A DNA stretch of 64,000 nucleotides from Bacteroidota bacterium (GTDB lineage: Bacteria > Bacteroidota > Bacteroidia > Chitinophagales > Saprospiraceae). The notes beneath the pieces were generated by a model that was not told the DNA's origin, did no database searches, and was given only the letters and a program-made list of their open reading frames with translations. The stretch is taken from assembly GCA_003045895.1 (NCBI GenBank), contig PZPC01000006.1, positions 62,001 to 126,000 on the forward strand, in the 5' to 3' direction. The translations under genes were made by a program, and so were the position numbers. This document shows, in pieces, positions 18,582 through 27,470 of the stretch; position 1 is the stretch's first letter; each line of letters opens with the position of its first letter.

Positions 18582-19433
18582 CTAAAATAAGGCTTGTTGT
18601 TTAATCTCCGTTTCCTTTTTTTCCGGTAGCAATACCGGTAGAATATCGGCCGGACTAAAGATGCGCTTCACTACGCGCAAGCGGTGGGTGTATTTGCCCT
18701 CCTGCTGGTTAAAGATGCCGAAATGATCAATGGCATCGATGCGGGCTTTGTCATGCACGTGGATAATTTTAGCATCGGGTAAAATAATGCCCGCGTGGTT
18801 GATACGGCCTTGGTTATTCTCAAAAAAGGCGATATCTCCCGGCAATGCCTTTTCTATAAAATCCACAATTTCGCCCCGATTGACCTGTTGCTCGGCGAGG
18901 CGGGGAAGATCATAACCAGCAATGCGGAAAGCCAATTGCACAAGTGCCGAACTATCAATACCAAAAATGGTGCGACCGCCCCAGAGGAAGGGCGCATTCA
19001 GTAGTTTGCGTGCCATTTTCAGAACCATGGCCGGGCCCTTCTTAATATCTTCCGGAAAAACGGCTTGCCCGCTGAAGGTATAGTCCTTATTGCCCAGCGC
19101 AAAACGCATGCCGTCAAAATAAGGTAAGCGGGACCCCAGGGTAATTGCCAGGGCTTCATCCGAGCCCATCAGCATGTGAAAAACATCCAGCGAATAGGCA
19201 AAATGTTGACTAAACAAATTGGCTTCCTCCGGGCTGAGGTCACGAAGTTGAGGACTTGGTGACCAGCCGATGTAATCATCCTGGAGACAGTGAACTTTGG
19301 TCCATTGCCGGCCTTTGGTTTCCAATACTTCTACCAGCTCTCCGAAGAGCAGTTGTGATCCCATTTCACTCCGATGGGTGGGTCCCAGCCGCACAGGAAC
19401 AACGGTAAGCGGACAAATGGCATAAACTGGCAT
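18582..19433 (-). CDS. NlpC/P60 (C40) protein with the catalytic Cys replaced by Ser
   Basis: I chose the ATG giving MPVYAICPLTVVPVR because this matches the usual start of the family. In-frame starts at 19454 (ATG) and 19478 (TTG) are possible. The protein (283 residues) has an N-terminal bacterial SH3-like region (about 1-60), a second SH3-like region, and a C40 domain from about 140. The expected D-C-S-G nucleophile motif reads FGIDSSAL, with AGT (Ser161) at the Cys position. The His-containing motif NHAGIIL and the later IIHVH are kept. Members cleave peptidoglycan stem peptides, but this one is probably inactive or altered. It has no evident signal peptide. Confidence 0.85.
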   Translation of the reverse strand: MPVYAICPLTVVPVRLGPTHRSEMGSQLLFGELVEVLETKGRQWTKVHCLQDDYIGWSPSPQLRDLSPEEANLFSQHFAYSLDVFHMLMGSDEALAITLGSRLPYFDGMRFALGNKDYTFSGQAVFPEDIKKGPAMVLKMARKLLNAPFLWGGRTIFGIDSSALVQLAFRIAGYDLPRLAEQQVNRGEIVDFIEKALPGDIAFFENNQGRINHAGIILPDAKIIHVHDKARIDAIDHFGIFNQQEGKYTHRLRVVKRIFSPADILPVLLPEKKETEIKQQALF

Positions 19434-19516
19434 CCGAGAGGTGTTTGGTAGCATTGGTAAAAATAGTTTTTTCTCCAAAATAAGGAAAGGAAATTATCCG
19501 TTAATCCGCTAAGCAG

Positions 19517-19524
19517 CAAAAGTA
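19517..19524 (-). promoter_or_regulatory. -7 element toward the NlpC/P60 gene
   Basis: CAAAAGTA on the plus strand reads TACTTTTG on the minus strand, an exact TAnnTTTG match. It forms one arm of an inverted repeat whose other arm is the -7 element of the divergent PorP/SprF gene. Confidence 0.55.
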
Positions 19525-19528
19525 GCAC

Positions 19529-19536
19529 TACTTTTG
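19529..19536 (+). promoter_or_regulatory. -7 element toward the PorP/SprF gene
   Basis: TACTTTTG, an exact TAnnTTTG match, lies 35 nt before the porP-like ATG. It is mirrored by the opposite-strand element at 19517-19524, only 4 bp away. Confidence 0.6.
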
Positions 19537-19571
19537 TGCTTTCATTTTATCGTTCGCCTCAGCAATTGCAT

Positions 19572-20633
19572 ATGAAATACTTTTCCCTCTTGTCATTTTT
19601 CCTTTTCCTGACGATGGTCTTAACCGCTCAGGATCAGCACTTTTCCCAGTTTTATGCTTCCCCCCTGACGCTCAATCCAGCCCTGACTGGTGCACTCGAA
19701 GGCAAATACCGGGTTTCGATGATTTACCGCGACCAATACCGGACCGCATTGGACAATCCTTACCAAACTTTTTCTGCCGCCGCTGATTTTCGCTATAAAA
19801 TCAAACAGTATAAGAAACGGTACCGCGATGCCGTCGGCGTAGGCGTGCTGTTTTACAATGACAAAGTCAACCAGATCAACTTTTCTACGAATCAGATCAT
19901 GGTTGCCGGCGCTTACCACAAAGCGCTCAATCCGGAAAGCGATCAGTTCCTTAGCCTGGGATTACAAATTGGGATGGTGCAGCGCAACGTCAATTATGAT
20001 CAATTGACTTTCGATGACCAATTCAATGGTACCAGCCAGTTTTCTGGTCCCAGCAGCGAAATTTTCCCCGAAAACAACTTTGCGTTTTCTGATTTCCAGG
20101 TAGGGCTGCACTACAGTTACGCGCCGCGGGGGAAAACCGGCATTTTTGCGGGTGCCGCTATGCACCATGTCACGGAACCAGAAATGAGTTTTTATTACCG
20201 CCAGTTGCCTGCCGACGACAAGGACGAACGGCTGAGCAATCTCCTGTATCGCAAGTACTCCGCACAGCTGGGCCTGCAAATCCCAATCGGAGAAGCTACC
20301 CAGCTGTCACCACGGGCGTTGATTTACAGCCAGGGGCCGGCCCTGACCTTCAATGCGGGCACAAACTTCCGCTTCCTGCTCGATGATATTTCCGGTACGG
20401 CCTTGCACCTGGGCGGATGGGTACGTCCGGTACGAAATGCCGACAATGGCTGGGAGATGGATGCCGTAGTAGCCATGGTAGGGCTGGAAAGATCTAATTT
20501 CCTGCTTGGCTTCAGCTACGACATTAGTCCTGGCCAATTGAATATCAACAATCGCAGTCAACGAACCTTTGAAATAAGTGCCGCTTACTTAGGTGAGTAC
20601 GAAGATGAGACGGTATTGTGTCCCAAATTTTAA
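19572..20633 (+). CDS. PorP/SprF-family type IX secretion membrane protein
   Basis: This 353-residue protein starts at the ATG opening the signal peptide (MKYFSLLSFFLFLTMV, cut before QDQHFSQF). The QDQHFSQFYASPLTLNPALTG start of the mature protein is the hallmark of PorP/SprF. The rest alternates beta strands as in an outer membrane barrel. Family members work with the type IX translocon, and some pair with a specific secreted cargo such as SprB. The window holds several T9SS cargo proteins but no SprB-like giant adhesin. The gene is convergent with an HSDR_N gene, and the two stop codons overlap in one TTAA. Confidence 0.93.
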   Translation: MKYFSLLSFFLFLTMVLTAQDQHFSQFYASPLTLNPALTGALEGKYRVSMIYRDQYRTALDNPYQTFSAAADFRYKIKQYKKRYRDAVGVGVLFYNDKVNQINFSTNQIMVAGAYHKALNPESDQFLSLGLQIGMVQRNVNYDQLTFDDQFNGTSQFSGPSSEIFPENNFAFSDFQVGLHYSYAPRGKTGIFAGAAMHHVTEPEMSFYYRQLPADDKDERLSNLLYRKYSAQLGLQIPIGEATQLSPRALIYSQGPALTFNAGTNFRFLLDDISGTALHLGGWVRPVRNADNGWEMDAVVAMVGLERSNFLLGFSYDISPGQLNINNRSQRTFEISAAYLGEYEDETVLCPKF

Positions 20634-21097
20634 CCTCCCGCCAGGTAATCAGGGATAGCCGCCAGGAAAGAAAAAGTTTTGGCCTGGAAATCAATCGCAC
20701 AGCAATAAGCCTGGGGGCCATTGCACACCAATAGGAAAGGAACTTGCAAGGGTATGTTGTAAGTAGCGATCTGACGAAAAACAACCTGGTTGAGCGAAAC
20801 GGTGGGCGCTTTGCATTCTACCAGTAACCACGGGTTCATGGCTTGATCAAAGATCAGGATATCACAGCGTTTTTGGAGGCCGTTGAGCGTAAGCCCCCGT
20901 TCGATGGCAATCCGGTTTTTACTAACCCCTAACGCGGTCATTAAATACTGGATTAAGAGTTGACGGACGAGCTCTTCGGGTTGTAAAACCAACCACTTGT
21001 TACGGATAGGATCCCAAAGATAGCGGGTCTCCCCCTGGTGCTTTATACGGAGAAGGGATTGATAAAATGGTAAATTCAAGTCTAGAGAAGTATCCAA
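20630..21097 (-). CDS. Orphan HSDR_N domain protein (PD-(D/E)xK nuclease-like)
   Basis: This 155-residue protein begins with TTG, the only usable start after an in-frame stop. It is a single domain like the N-terminus of type I restriction HsdR subunits. The PD-(D/E)xK-type residues are visible as CDILIF (Asp about residue 82) and LVECKAP (Glu-x-Lys about 96-98), followed by a QIATYN segment. There is no helicase domain and no HsdM/HsdS nearby, so this is not a restriction system. Stand-alone copies are common in Bacteroidota, and their substrate is unknown. Confidence 0.85.
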   Translation of the reverse strand: MDTSLDLNLPFYQSLLRIKHQGETRYLWDPIRNKWLVLQPEELVRQLLIQYLMTALGVSKNRIAIERGLTLNGLQKRCDILIFDQAMNPWLLVECKAPTVSLNQVVFRQIATYNIPLQVPFLLVCNGPQAYCCAIDFQAKTFSFLAAIPDYLAGG

Positions 21098-21174
21098 AGG
21101 TGTGGGTTTTCAGCAAATAATGATAATTTTTTTTAAATTGACACCGTTTAGGTTATACCTTTTCCAATAAAATG

Positions 21175-21205
21175 TTGTTTAGACAATGAAATTCATTTAC
21201 CTTTC
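21175..21205 (+). promoter_or_regulatory. Promoter of the LysM gene
   Basis: A TTG at 21175-21177 is followed after 20 nt by TACCTTTC (21198-21205), close to TTG-N19-21-TAnnTTTG. The LysM gene ATG lies 24 nt further on. Confidence 0.5.
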
Positions 21206-21229
21206 GGAGCAAGAAAATCATTTTTTTCC

Positions 21230-23221
21230 ATGAAGTGTACAACAATAATAATGACCGTGGGCCTTTTCCTGGCTCTGAACTTAACGCTTTCAGCCGCACA
21301 ATTCTATATTTTATTCGATGCTTCCTGCATGGATAGGCTGGAGTACAACTACAACCGACCTGACGGAAAAGGTGACTACCTGGTTTACCACGTCAATATA
21401 AAATCGGGAGAAAAGCTGGTGCTGGAAATTGGAACCGAAAGCGCCAATGAACAAAATTACCTGCCTACGCCCAACCTGAGTTGTAACAGTGGTGGCTTTG
21501 ACCAGGGCTTAATGCGCCGTATCAATGCAAACATTGATGAAGTTTTTTTGGTTTACCAGAAAAACGCCCAAAAATACGTGGTTTCACCCATTGTGAATGC
21601 GGCGTTTTATACCAAAACGGGAACGGTTATTTCCTACGATTCACCTAAATATCGTTTCCGTTTTGATACGGAATACGGAACGATCGGTGAAAATATTGCA
21701 ATCAACAACCCCGGCGCAAAAGTCTATTTCGAAGGTCGCATGGAAAATGATTGTACCGGTGCTTATTTGTTCCGACAGTTGTCACCTCAATCCGCTTACC
21801 CGCTCATCGATCTGACGGTATCACCAGAGATCGGTATAATTGAAGAACGCAGCGGCGCAAATGCGGCAGTAGCGATGAACAATAAGCTGGTGTTAAACCG
21901 GGTGAATGGCAAATCGCTCGATCGCTACCTGCAAGAAGTGTGTGGTACCGAACCAGGATCCAGTGGTTCTGTCGTTAGCGCAGCTGCCCTCAATACGATG
22001 CCAAACAGTTATTACGCGGGCGGAGCAACCATCAATCCTTCGCCCATGAATTTGCCTGCAGGGGCTATTCTTCCGGGCGGACAACTGGCAAACCCAACGC
22101 CAACTACTGCTCCTGCTACGATCGCTGCCGCTCCTGTTTTTACGGCTACTACACCTACGGCTACGCTTCCTGCGGCTACGCCTCCTACGCATACGGTTGC
22201 TGCGGGAGAAACCCTCTACGGTATTGCCAAAGCGAATAATATAAGTGTCAATGATTTAAAATCGTGGAACGGCCTCAGCTCAAATGTTATCCGGCGGGGG
22301 AAGGTGCTACAACTGGCTCCTCCGACCAACAGCACTGCACCGGAAACTACCAGCGGATTTATTGCAGCGAAAGGTGGCAATAGTTCGGGCACCACCTTAT
22401 CGGGTACACCGGCACCTTACGGGCCAACGGACAGTCAACGAATAATGACCGCTGACGATACGAAAATACATATTGTTAAACCAGGAGAAACCCTTTCTTC
22501 TATCGCCTTGGAATATGGTTACACCGCCAAGCGTTTCCGGGAAATGAACGACCTGGGGACCAGTGATTACGTCAAGGTGGGCCAACGCCTGCGTACGACG
22601 GACTGCGAATGCCCCCCCGCCAGTGCTTCGGTCAGCAATACCGGTACCCTGGCGCCAAGTGTACCCAATAGCTTCGAAAATACCGGAGGCCGACTGTCAC
22701 CTGGTGACCTGACTGCCCGTACACCTTTCACCAGTAATCAGCCGCTCATTACCACCAACAACTCGGGGTTATTGGTCAGAAATACGGGTGGGCTGCCCGC
22801 AACGGCCGTGCCCGTGCCCAGTGTTCCCGTGACCACGGTTGATTCCCGCTACAATGCGGTGGTGCCCCCTGCTTACGACGCGCCGGCGCCTCAGCGCTCG
22901 CTTTCCAGCGTAGAGCAGGTACAAAACCGGGCCATTGGTAACACCACTGATTTTGGCAGCCCGGTCAGTACCAGCCCGGCAGCGAAAGCCAGTCCATTTC
23001 CTACCCCCAATGCACCTTTACAAAGTAGCCAGTTGGCCCAACAACCCGACTCCTACTCCCAAAGCAGCAGTAACCAACGACGGGTACACATTGTCGCCAG
23101 CGGCGAAAGTCTCTATGGTATTTCACGTCGTTACAACACGACTCCTGATCGCCTTCGCCAACTTAACAACCTGGGGCCCAATGATCCGATCTTGGAATTC
23201 CAACGGCTGTACATAGAATAA
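21230..23221 (+). CDS. Secreted protein with three LysM domains
   Basis: This 663-residue protein has a signal peptide (about 1-23, cut after SAAQ). An N-terminal domain of about 230 residues is not recognised. Three LysM domains follow at about 321-362, 414-456 and 620-663, each opening with a [T/I]V-x-x-G-E-[T/S]L-type sequence. Long Pro/Ala/Thr/Ser-rich linkers join them. LysM binds peptidoglycan glycan strands, so the protein probably sits on the periplasmic cell wall. No peptidase or amidase domain is visible, so it may be a scaffold or carry an unknown activity in its N-terminal domain. A hairpin follows the stop codon. Confidence 0.85.
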   Translation: MKCTTIIMTVGLFLALNLTLSAAQFYILFDASCMDRLEYNYNRPDGKGDYLVYHVNIKSGEKLVLEIGTESANEQNYLPTPNLSCNSGGFDQGLMRRINANIDEVFLVYQKNAQKYVVSPIVNAAFYTKTGTVISYDSPKYRFRFDTEYGTIGENIAINNPGAKVYFEGRMENDCTGAYLFRQLSPQSAYPLIDLTVSPEIGIIEERSGANAAVAMNNKLVLNRVNGKSLDRYLQEVCGTEPGSSGSVVSAAALNTMPNSYYAGGATINPSPMNLPAGAILPGGQLANPTPTTAPATIAAAPVFTATTPTATLPAATPPTHTVAAGETLYGIAKANNISVNDLKSWNGLSSNVIRRGKVLQLAPPTNSTAPETTSGFIAAKGGNSSGTTLSGTPAPYGPTDSQRIMTADDTKIHIVKPGETLSSIALEYGYTAKRFREMNDLGTSDYVKVGQRLRTTDCECPPASASVSNTGTLAPSVPNSFENTGGRLSPGDLTARTPFTSNQPLITTNNSGLLVRNTGGLPATAVPVPSVPVTTVDSRYNAVVPPAYDAPAPQRSLSSVEQVQNRAIGNTTDFGSPVSTSPAAKASPFPTPNAPLQSSQLAQQPDSYSQSSSNQRRVHIVASGESLYGISRRYNTTPDRLRQLNNLGPNDPILEFQRLYIE

Positions 23222-23269
23222 AGCACCACTTCTATGGTGTTACGCAACCCATTTAATGGTTGGTAAAAC

Positions 23270-23306
23270 AGAAAGGGTTTTTCGGTGTGTCCGAAAAACC
23301 CTTTCT
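23270..23306 (+). terminator. Terminator after the LysM gene
   Basis: AGAAAGGGTTTTTCGG and CCGAAAAACCCTTTCT make a perfect 16-bp stem with a 5-nt loop, followed by the T-rich TTGTTAACTTT. Confidence 0.8.
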
Positions 23307-23355
23307 TTGTTAACTTTCGGCCAAGAAAACGCAGACCAAATTTGTACGTACCATT

Positions 23356-24435
23356 ATGATTTTACTAATAACCTATGCGCTGATTGCCATTTTCCTCTCC
23401 TTCCTGTGCTCGATCTGGGAAGCCGTATTACTGAGTCTGCCCGATTCCTATGTTGAAATGAAGGTTGCAGCAGGCGACCCTACTGGTCCGATCCTTAAAG
23501 ACATGAAAGCGGATATTTCCAAACCGCTTTCGGCTATTCTTTCACTCAATACCATTGCCCATACGGTAGGTGCTATTCTGGTAGGCAAACAAGCGGAATC
23601 TTATTTTGCTACGGGTGGTTTTCATCTGGGGGGCGTCGATGTTCCCTTCACCGGAATAGTGGCAACCCTAATGACCCTGGGCGTCTTGTTGATTTCAGAG
23701 ATTGTCCCCAAATCAATCGGTGCCAATAATTGGAAGAAGCTGGCCCCCATCACGGCGCGTTCACTCAAAGTAGTTACTTTTTCGATGTATCCGCTGGTCG
23801 TTATGAGTAAGTTCATCACCGATCGACTGGGTAATGGCGGGCACGGTGCCAAGATCAGCAGGGAAGAACTTTCCGCTATTGCGCAAATGGGTACCCGCGA
23901 GGGTGTTTTTCATGCGGGGGAATCCACGATCATTAAGAACCTGATGCGTTTCCACCTGATCAAAGCCCGCTCCATAATGACCCCCCGAACCGTCGTGCGG
24001 GCAGCTAACCAGGAACGTAGTATCAGCGATTTTTATGAAAACAGTGCCGATTTGCCCTTTAGCCGCATTCCGGTTTTTGACACCACCAAAGACCACATCA
24101 CTGGCTATATCCTCAAGGACGTTCTTTTAGAAAAACTAGTAAAACAAGAAGGACAAGATCCGCTGAAAAGTATTATTCGCCCCATCACCGTGGTTGATGA
24201 AGATCAGGATATTCAATCTGTTTTTAATCATTTACTCAGTAGCAGAGAACATGTTGCCCTCGTAGTTGATCAATTTGGCGGCATGGCTGGCATCATCACC
24301 TTTGAAGACGTCATCGAGACCTTGTTGGGCCTGGAGATTGTCGACGAGTTGGACAGCACCGAAGACATGCAGCACCTCGCCCGCCAAAACTGGGAGAAGC
24401 GCGCCAAGACACTAGGGCTCATCCAGGGCAATTGA
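23356..24435 (+). CDS. CNNM (DUF21)/CBS-pair membrane protein
   Basis: This 359-residue protein has an N-terminal DUF21/CNNM domain with about four membrane segments (residues 1-160, including LSLNTIAHTVGA). A CBS pair follows (about 205-335; IMTPRTVV and FGGMAGIITFEDVIETLLG). It ends without the CorC/HlyC C-terminal domain. The family is linked to magnesium or cobalt export and is often named hemolysin-like, a historical label. Its stop codon lies 8 bp from that of the convergent leuS gene. Confidence 0.88.
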   Translation: MILLITYALIAIFLSFLCSIWEAVLLSLPDSYVEMKVAAGDPTGPILKDMKADISKPLSAILSLNTIAHTVGAILVGKQAESYFATGGFHLGGVDVPFTGIVATLMTLGVLLISEIVPKSIGANNWKKLAPITARSLKVVTFSMYPLVVMSKFITDRLGNGGHGAKISREELSAIAQMGTREGVFHAGESTIIKNLMRFHLIKARSIMTPRTVVRAANQERSISDFYENSADLPFSRIPVFDTTKDHITGYILKDVLLEKLVKQEGQDPLKSIIRPITVVDEDQDIQSVFNHLLSSREHVALVVDQFGGMAGIITFEDVIETLLGLEIVDELDSTEDMQHLARQNWEKRAKTLGLIQGN

Positions 24436-24443
24436 CCACTGCC

Positions 24444-27266
24444 CTACCCCACCACAATGTTGATCATCCGACCAGGTACCACAATTACTTTACGTACGGT
24501 CACGCCTTCCAGGTACTTCTGGATGTCTTCCAGCGCCGGGGCTGCTTTTTCCAGTTCAGTTTTGGTACTGGCGGCTGGAAAATCCACGGTGATACGGGTT
24601 TTTCCGTTGATGGCAATGGGGTACGTGATGTGATCTTCTACCAACCATTGTTCTTCCAGCGTTGGCCAGGCCGCATGGTGAATGCTGGTGGTGTGTCCTA
24701 ATTTTTCCCACAGCTCTTCGGTCAGGTGTACCGCAAAAGGAGCCATCAGCACCAGCAATGGTTCCAGTACGGCCCGCTTGTGGCTCTTCAGGCGCCCCAA
24801 TTCATTGGTGGCGACCATAAAAGCACTTACGCAGGTGTTGAAGGAGAACCGTTCAACATCCTCCGTTACTTTTTTGATAGCCGTATGGAGCACTTTTTGT
24901 TCCTCTCTGGCAGGTGCTTCATCCGTCACCAGCCACTGTTCATTTTGGTAAAACAAGCGCCAGAAACTATTCAAAAAACGGCTAACGCCGTTGATACTGT
25001 TGGTATTCCAGGGCTTGGCTTGTTCCAGTGGCCCCAGGAACATTTCGTACATCCGGAAGGCATCGGCGCCGTAACGGGCAATGACATCATCGGGGTTGAC
25101 CACGTTGAAATAGCGCTTCGACATTTTGCCCACTTCGCTCTTCGTAACCAGCTGACCTGCTGCATTGGTCACAAAGTTGGCCGTCGCGTAGTCGGGGCGC
25201 CAGGTTTTAAATTGGGCCAGACCGGCGGCATCGAGATAAGACTCTTCCTTACCGTAGTCTTGTACGAAGTCAACGTGTACCGGGATGAGGGCAAATTCCG
25301 CCTGTGGGAAATCGCCCAGTTTATCGGCAGAAACAAAGGTTCGGGTAAGATCGCCTTCTTCCGCCTTGATCAGGTGAATGTATTCGATGACGCCCTGGAT
25401 CATCCCTTGGTTAATCAGCCTGGTGGCATATTCTTGTTGGGGCACCAGGCCCAAATCATAGAGGAAATGGTTCCAGAAACGACTGTAGAGCAAGTGGCCT
25501 ACCGCATGCTCCGATCCACCAATGTATAAATCTACTCCCTGCCAATAATTGACAGCTTCTTCACCGACAAAACGATCGCTATTTTGTGGATCCATGTAGC
25601 GGTACCAATACCAGGAAGAACCAGCCCAACCGGGCATGGTACTCAGCTCATAATCGTATTTACCCTGGTATTTCCAGTTTTCTGCGCGGCCCAGGGGTGG
25701 TTCACCCGTTTCGGTAGGCAGGTATTTATCTACTGCAGGTAAAACCAGCGGCAGGTCGCTTTCGGCGATCAAATAAGGTACATCATCCTTCCAGTAAACG
25801 GGAACAGGTTCGCCCCAGTAGCGTTGGCGACTGAAAACGGCGTTCCGCAGTCGGTACTGGATTTTTCCTTTACCCATTCCTTTTTCCTCCAGCCAGGCGG
25901 TTAAGGTTGGTACCGCTTCTTCGTAATTTAATCCGTTGATGATTCCCGAGTTGATATACCGCCCTTCTTTGGTGGCATCGGCTTCCTGGCTCAAGTTTTG
26001 TTGGGCGTCTAAAATCGGGATGATCGGCAATCCGAAATGGGTGGCAAAATTCCAGTCGCGCTGATCACCAGAAGGTACAGCCATTACGGCACCTGTACCG
26101 TATCCTGCTAAAACGTAGTCGGCAATATAGATCGGAACAGCTTCCCCGTTGGCCGGATTCACACAATAGGCGCCCGTAAAAGCACCGGTTACCCGCTTTA
26201 CTTCTGCCATGCGTTCTACCTCGGAGCGCGAAGCCGCCCAGGTACGGTATTCGTCCACTTCAGCCCGGTGAGCAGCAGTAGTGATGAGATCGACCAGTTC
26301 ATGTTCTGGGGCCAGCACCATAAAAGAAACCCCGTAGATGGTATCTACCCGGGTCGTAAATACTTCAATTTGCCTTTGGGCATCTTTTACCAGCGGGAAT
26401 TTTACGCTGGCGCCCTGGGAGCGGCCGATCCAATTGCGTTGCTGCTCCTTTAAGCTGTGGGGCCAATCCAATTGATCCAGGCCTTCCAGCAAGCGATCGG
26501 CATAGGCGGTAATGCGCATGCTCCACTGGGCCATCAGTTTGCGTTCAACCGGATACCCGCCACGCTCGCTCACGCCGTCTTTGACTTCATCATTCGACAA
26601 AACCGTGCCGAGTGCCGGACACCAATTGACGTAGCTTTCTTCGGGAAACGTTAAGCGGTAGTTCAGCAGAAACAGCTCCCGGGCACGCTCGTCCATGGCC
26701 GTCCAATCGGCGGCTGAAATCGTGGGAGTAGCTTCATCACAAACCGCCTGCAGCCCCGCATTGCCATTCTTTTCCAGGCGGGCGACCAAATCGGCGATGG
26801 GCAGGGCCTGGCCAACGTGTTGGTCAAAATAAGACTTAAACAATTGCTGAAAGATCCACTGCGTCCAGCGGTAATAGGATGGATCGCTCGTGCGTACCTC
26901 CCGGCTCCAGTCAAAAGAAAAACCCAGGTTTTCGAGCTGTTGGCGGTAGCGGTTGATGTTTTCTTCCGTGGCTATTGCGGGATGGATGCCGGTTTGAATG
27001 GCATACTGCTCGGCCGGTAAACCAAAAGAATCATATCCCATGGGGTGGAGCACATTGAAGCCTTGCAGTCGTTTGTAACGCGCAAAAATATCTGATGCAA
27101 TATAACCAAGCGGATGACCAACATGCAACCCTGCTCCGGATGGATAAGGAAACATATCCAGTACATAGTATTTGGGGCGATCGCTCTTATTGCTTACCTG
27201 GTAGGTACCCTGTGTCTCCCAATTTTTCCGCCACTTTTGCTCAATTTCGCGAGCTTGGTATTCCAT
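24444..27266 (-). CDS. leuS: Leucyl-tRNA synthetase
   Basis: This 940-residue class I synthetase has the HIGH-type motif HVGH (48-51) and KMSKR at 714-718. The editing CP1 domain, with its T-rich GTGAVMAVPSGDQRD segment, lies between them. It is longer than the roughly 860 residues of the E. coli enzyme. The extra length includes an insertion before the KMSKS loop (around IHLIKAEEGDLTRTF), as I recall for Bacteroidota enzymes. It charges tRNA-Leu with leucine. The minus-strand sequence TATCTTCG at 27344-27351 is a likely -7 element. Confidence 0.96.
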   Translation of the reverse strand: MEYQAREIEQKWRKNWETQGTYQVSNKSDRPKYYVLDMFPYPSGAGLHVGHPLGYIASDIFARYKRLQGFNVLHPMGYDSFGLPAEQYAIQTGIHPAIATEENINRYRQQLENLGFSFDWSREVRTSDPSYYRWTQWIFQQLFKSYFDQHVGQALPIADLVARLEKNGNAGLQAVCDEATPTISAADWTAMDERARELFLLNYRLTFPEESYVNWCPALGTVLSNDEVKDGVSERGGYPVERKLMAQWSMRITAYADRLLEGLDQLDWPHSLKEQQRNWIGRSQGASVKFPLVKDAQRQIEVFTTRVDTIYGVSFMVLAPEHELVDLITTAAHRAEVDEYRTWAASRSEVERMAEVKRVTGAFTGAYCVNPANGEAVPIYIADYVLAGYGTGAVMAVPSGDQRDWNFATHFGLPIIPILDAQQNLSQEADATKEGRYINSGIINGLNYEEAVPTLTAWLEEKGMGKGKIQYRLRNAVFSRQRYWGEPVPVYWKDDVPYLIAESDLPLVLPAVDKYLPTETGEPPLGRAENWKYQGKYDYELSTMPGWAGSSWYWYRYMDPQNSDRFVGEEAVNYWQGVDLYIGGSEHAVGHLLYSRFWNHFLYDLGLVPQQEYATRLINQGMIQGVIEYIHLIKAEEGDLTRTFVSADKLGDFPQAEFALIPVHVDFVQDYGKEESYLDAAGLAQFKTWRPDYATANFVTNAAGQLVTKSEVGKMSKRYFNVVNPDDVIARYGADAFRMYEMFLGPLEQAKPWNTNSINGVSRFLNSFWRLFYQNEQWLVTDEAPAREEQKVLHTAIKKVTEDVERFSFNTCVSAFMVATNELGRLKSHKRAVLEPLLVLMAPFAVHLTEELWEKLGHTTSIHHAAWPTLEEQWLVEDHITYPIAINGKTRITVDFPAASTKTELEKAAPALEDIQKYLEGVTVRKVIVVPGRMINIVVG

Positions 27267-27470
27267 CTTTTAACTTTTACGGTTTACCGGGCAACAGCAA
27301 CAGCTTACTGGCTGGTTCCCCGATCATCCTGGAAAATAAAGCGCGAAGATAATTAAGAAAAACAGAAGCGCAAGTAATATACTGGCAGCAATCTATTAGA
27401 CAAAACCGTTAATACTTCCGTAATTTGTGTACAAATGGTCTTTTCTTGTGCTCACCACCTCTTCAGAAAT

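Noticed and set aside
20630-21097. Type I restriction-modification system
   Set aside because: Only the isolated HSDR_N domain is present. No methylase, specificity or helicase gene is nearby.
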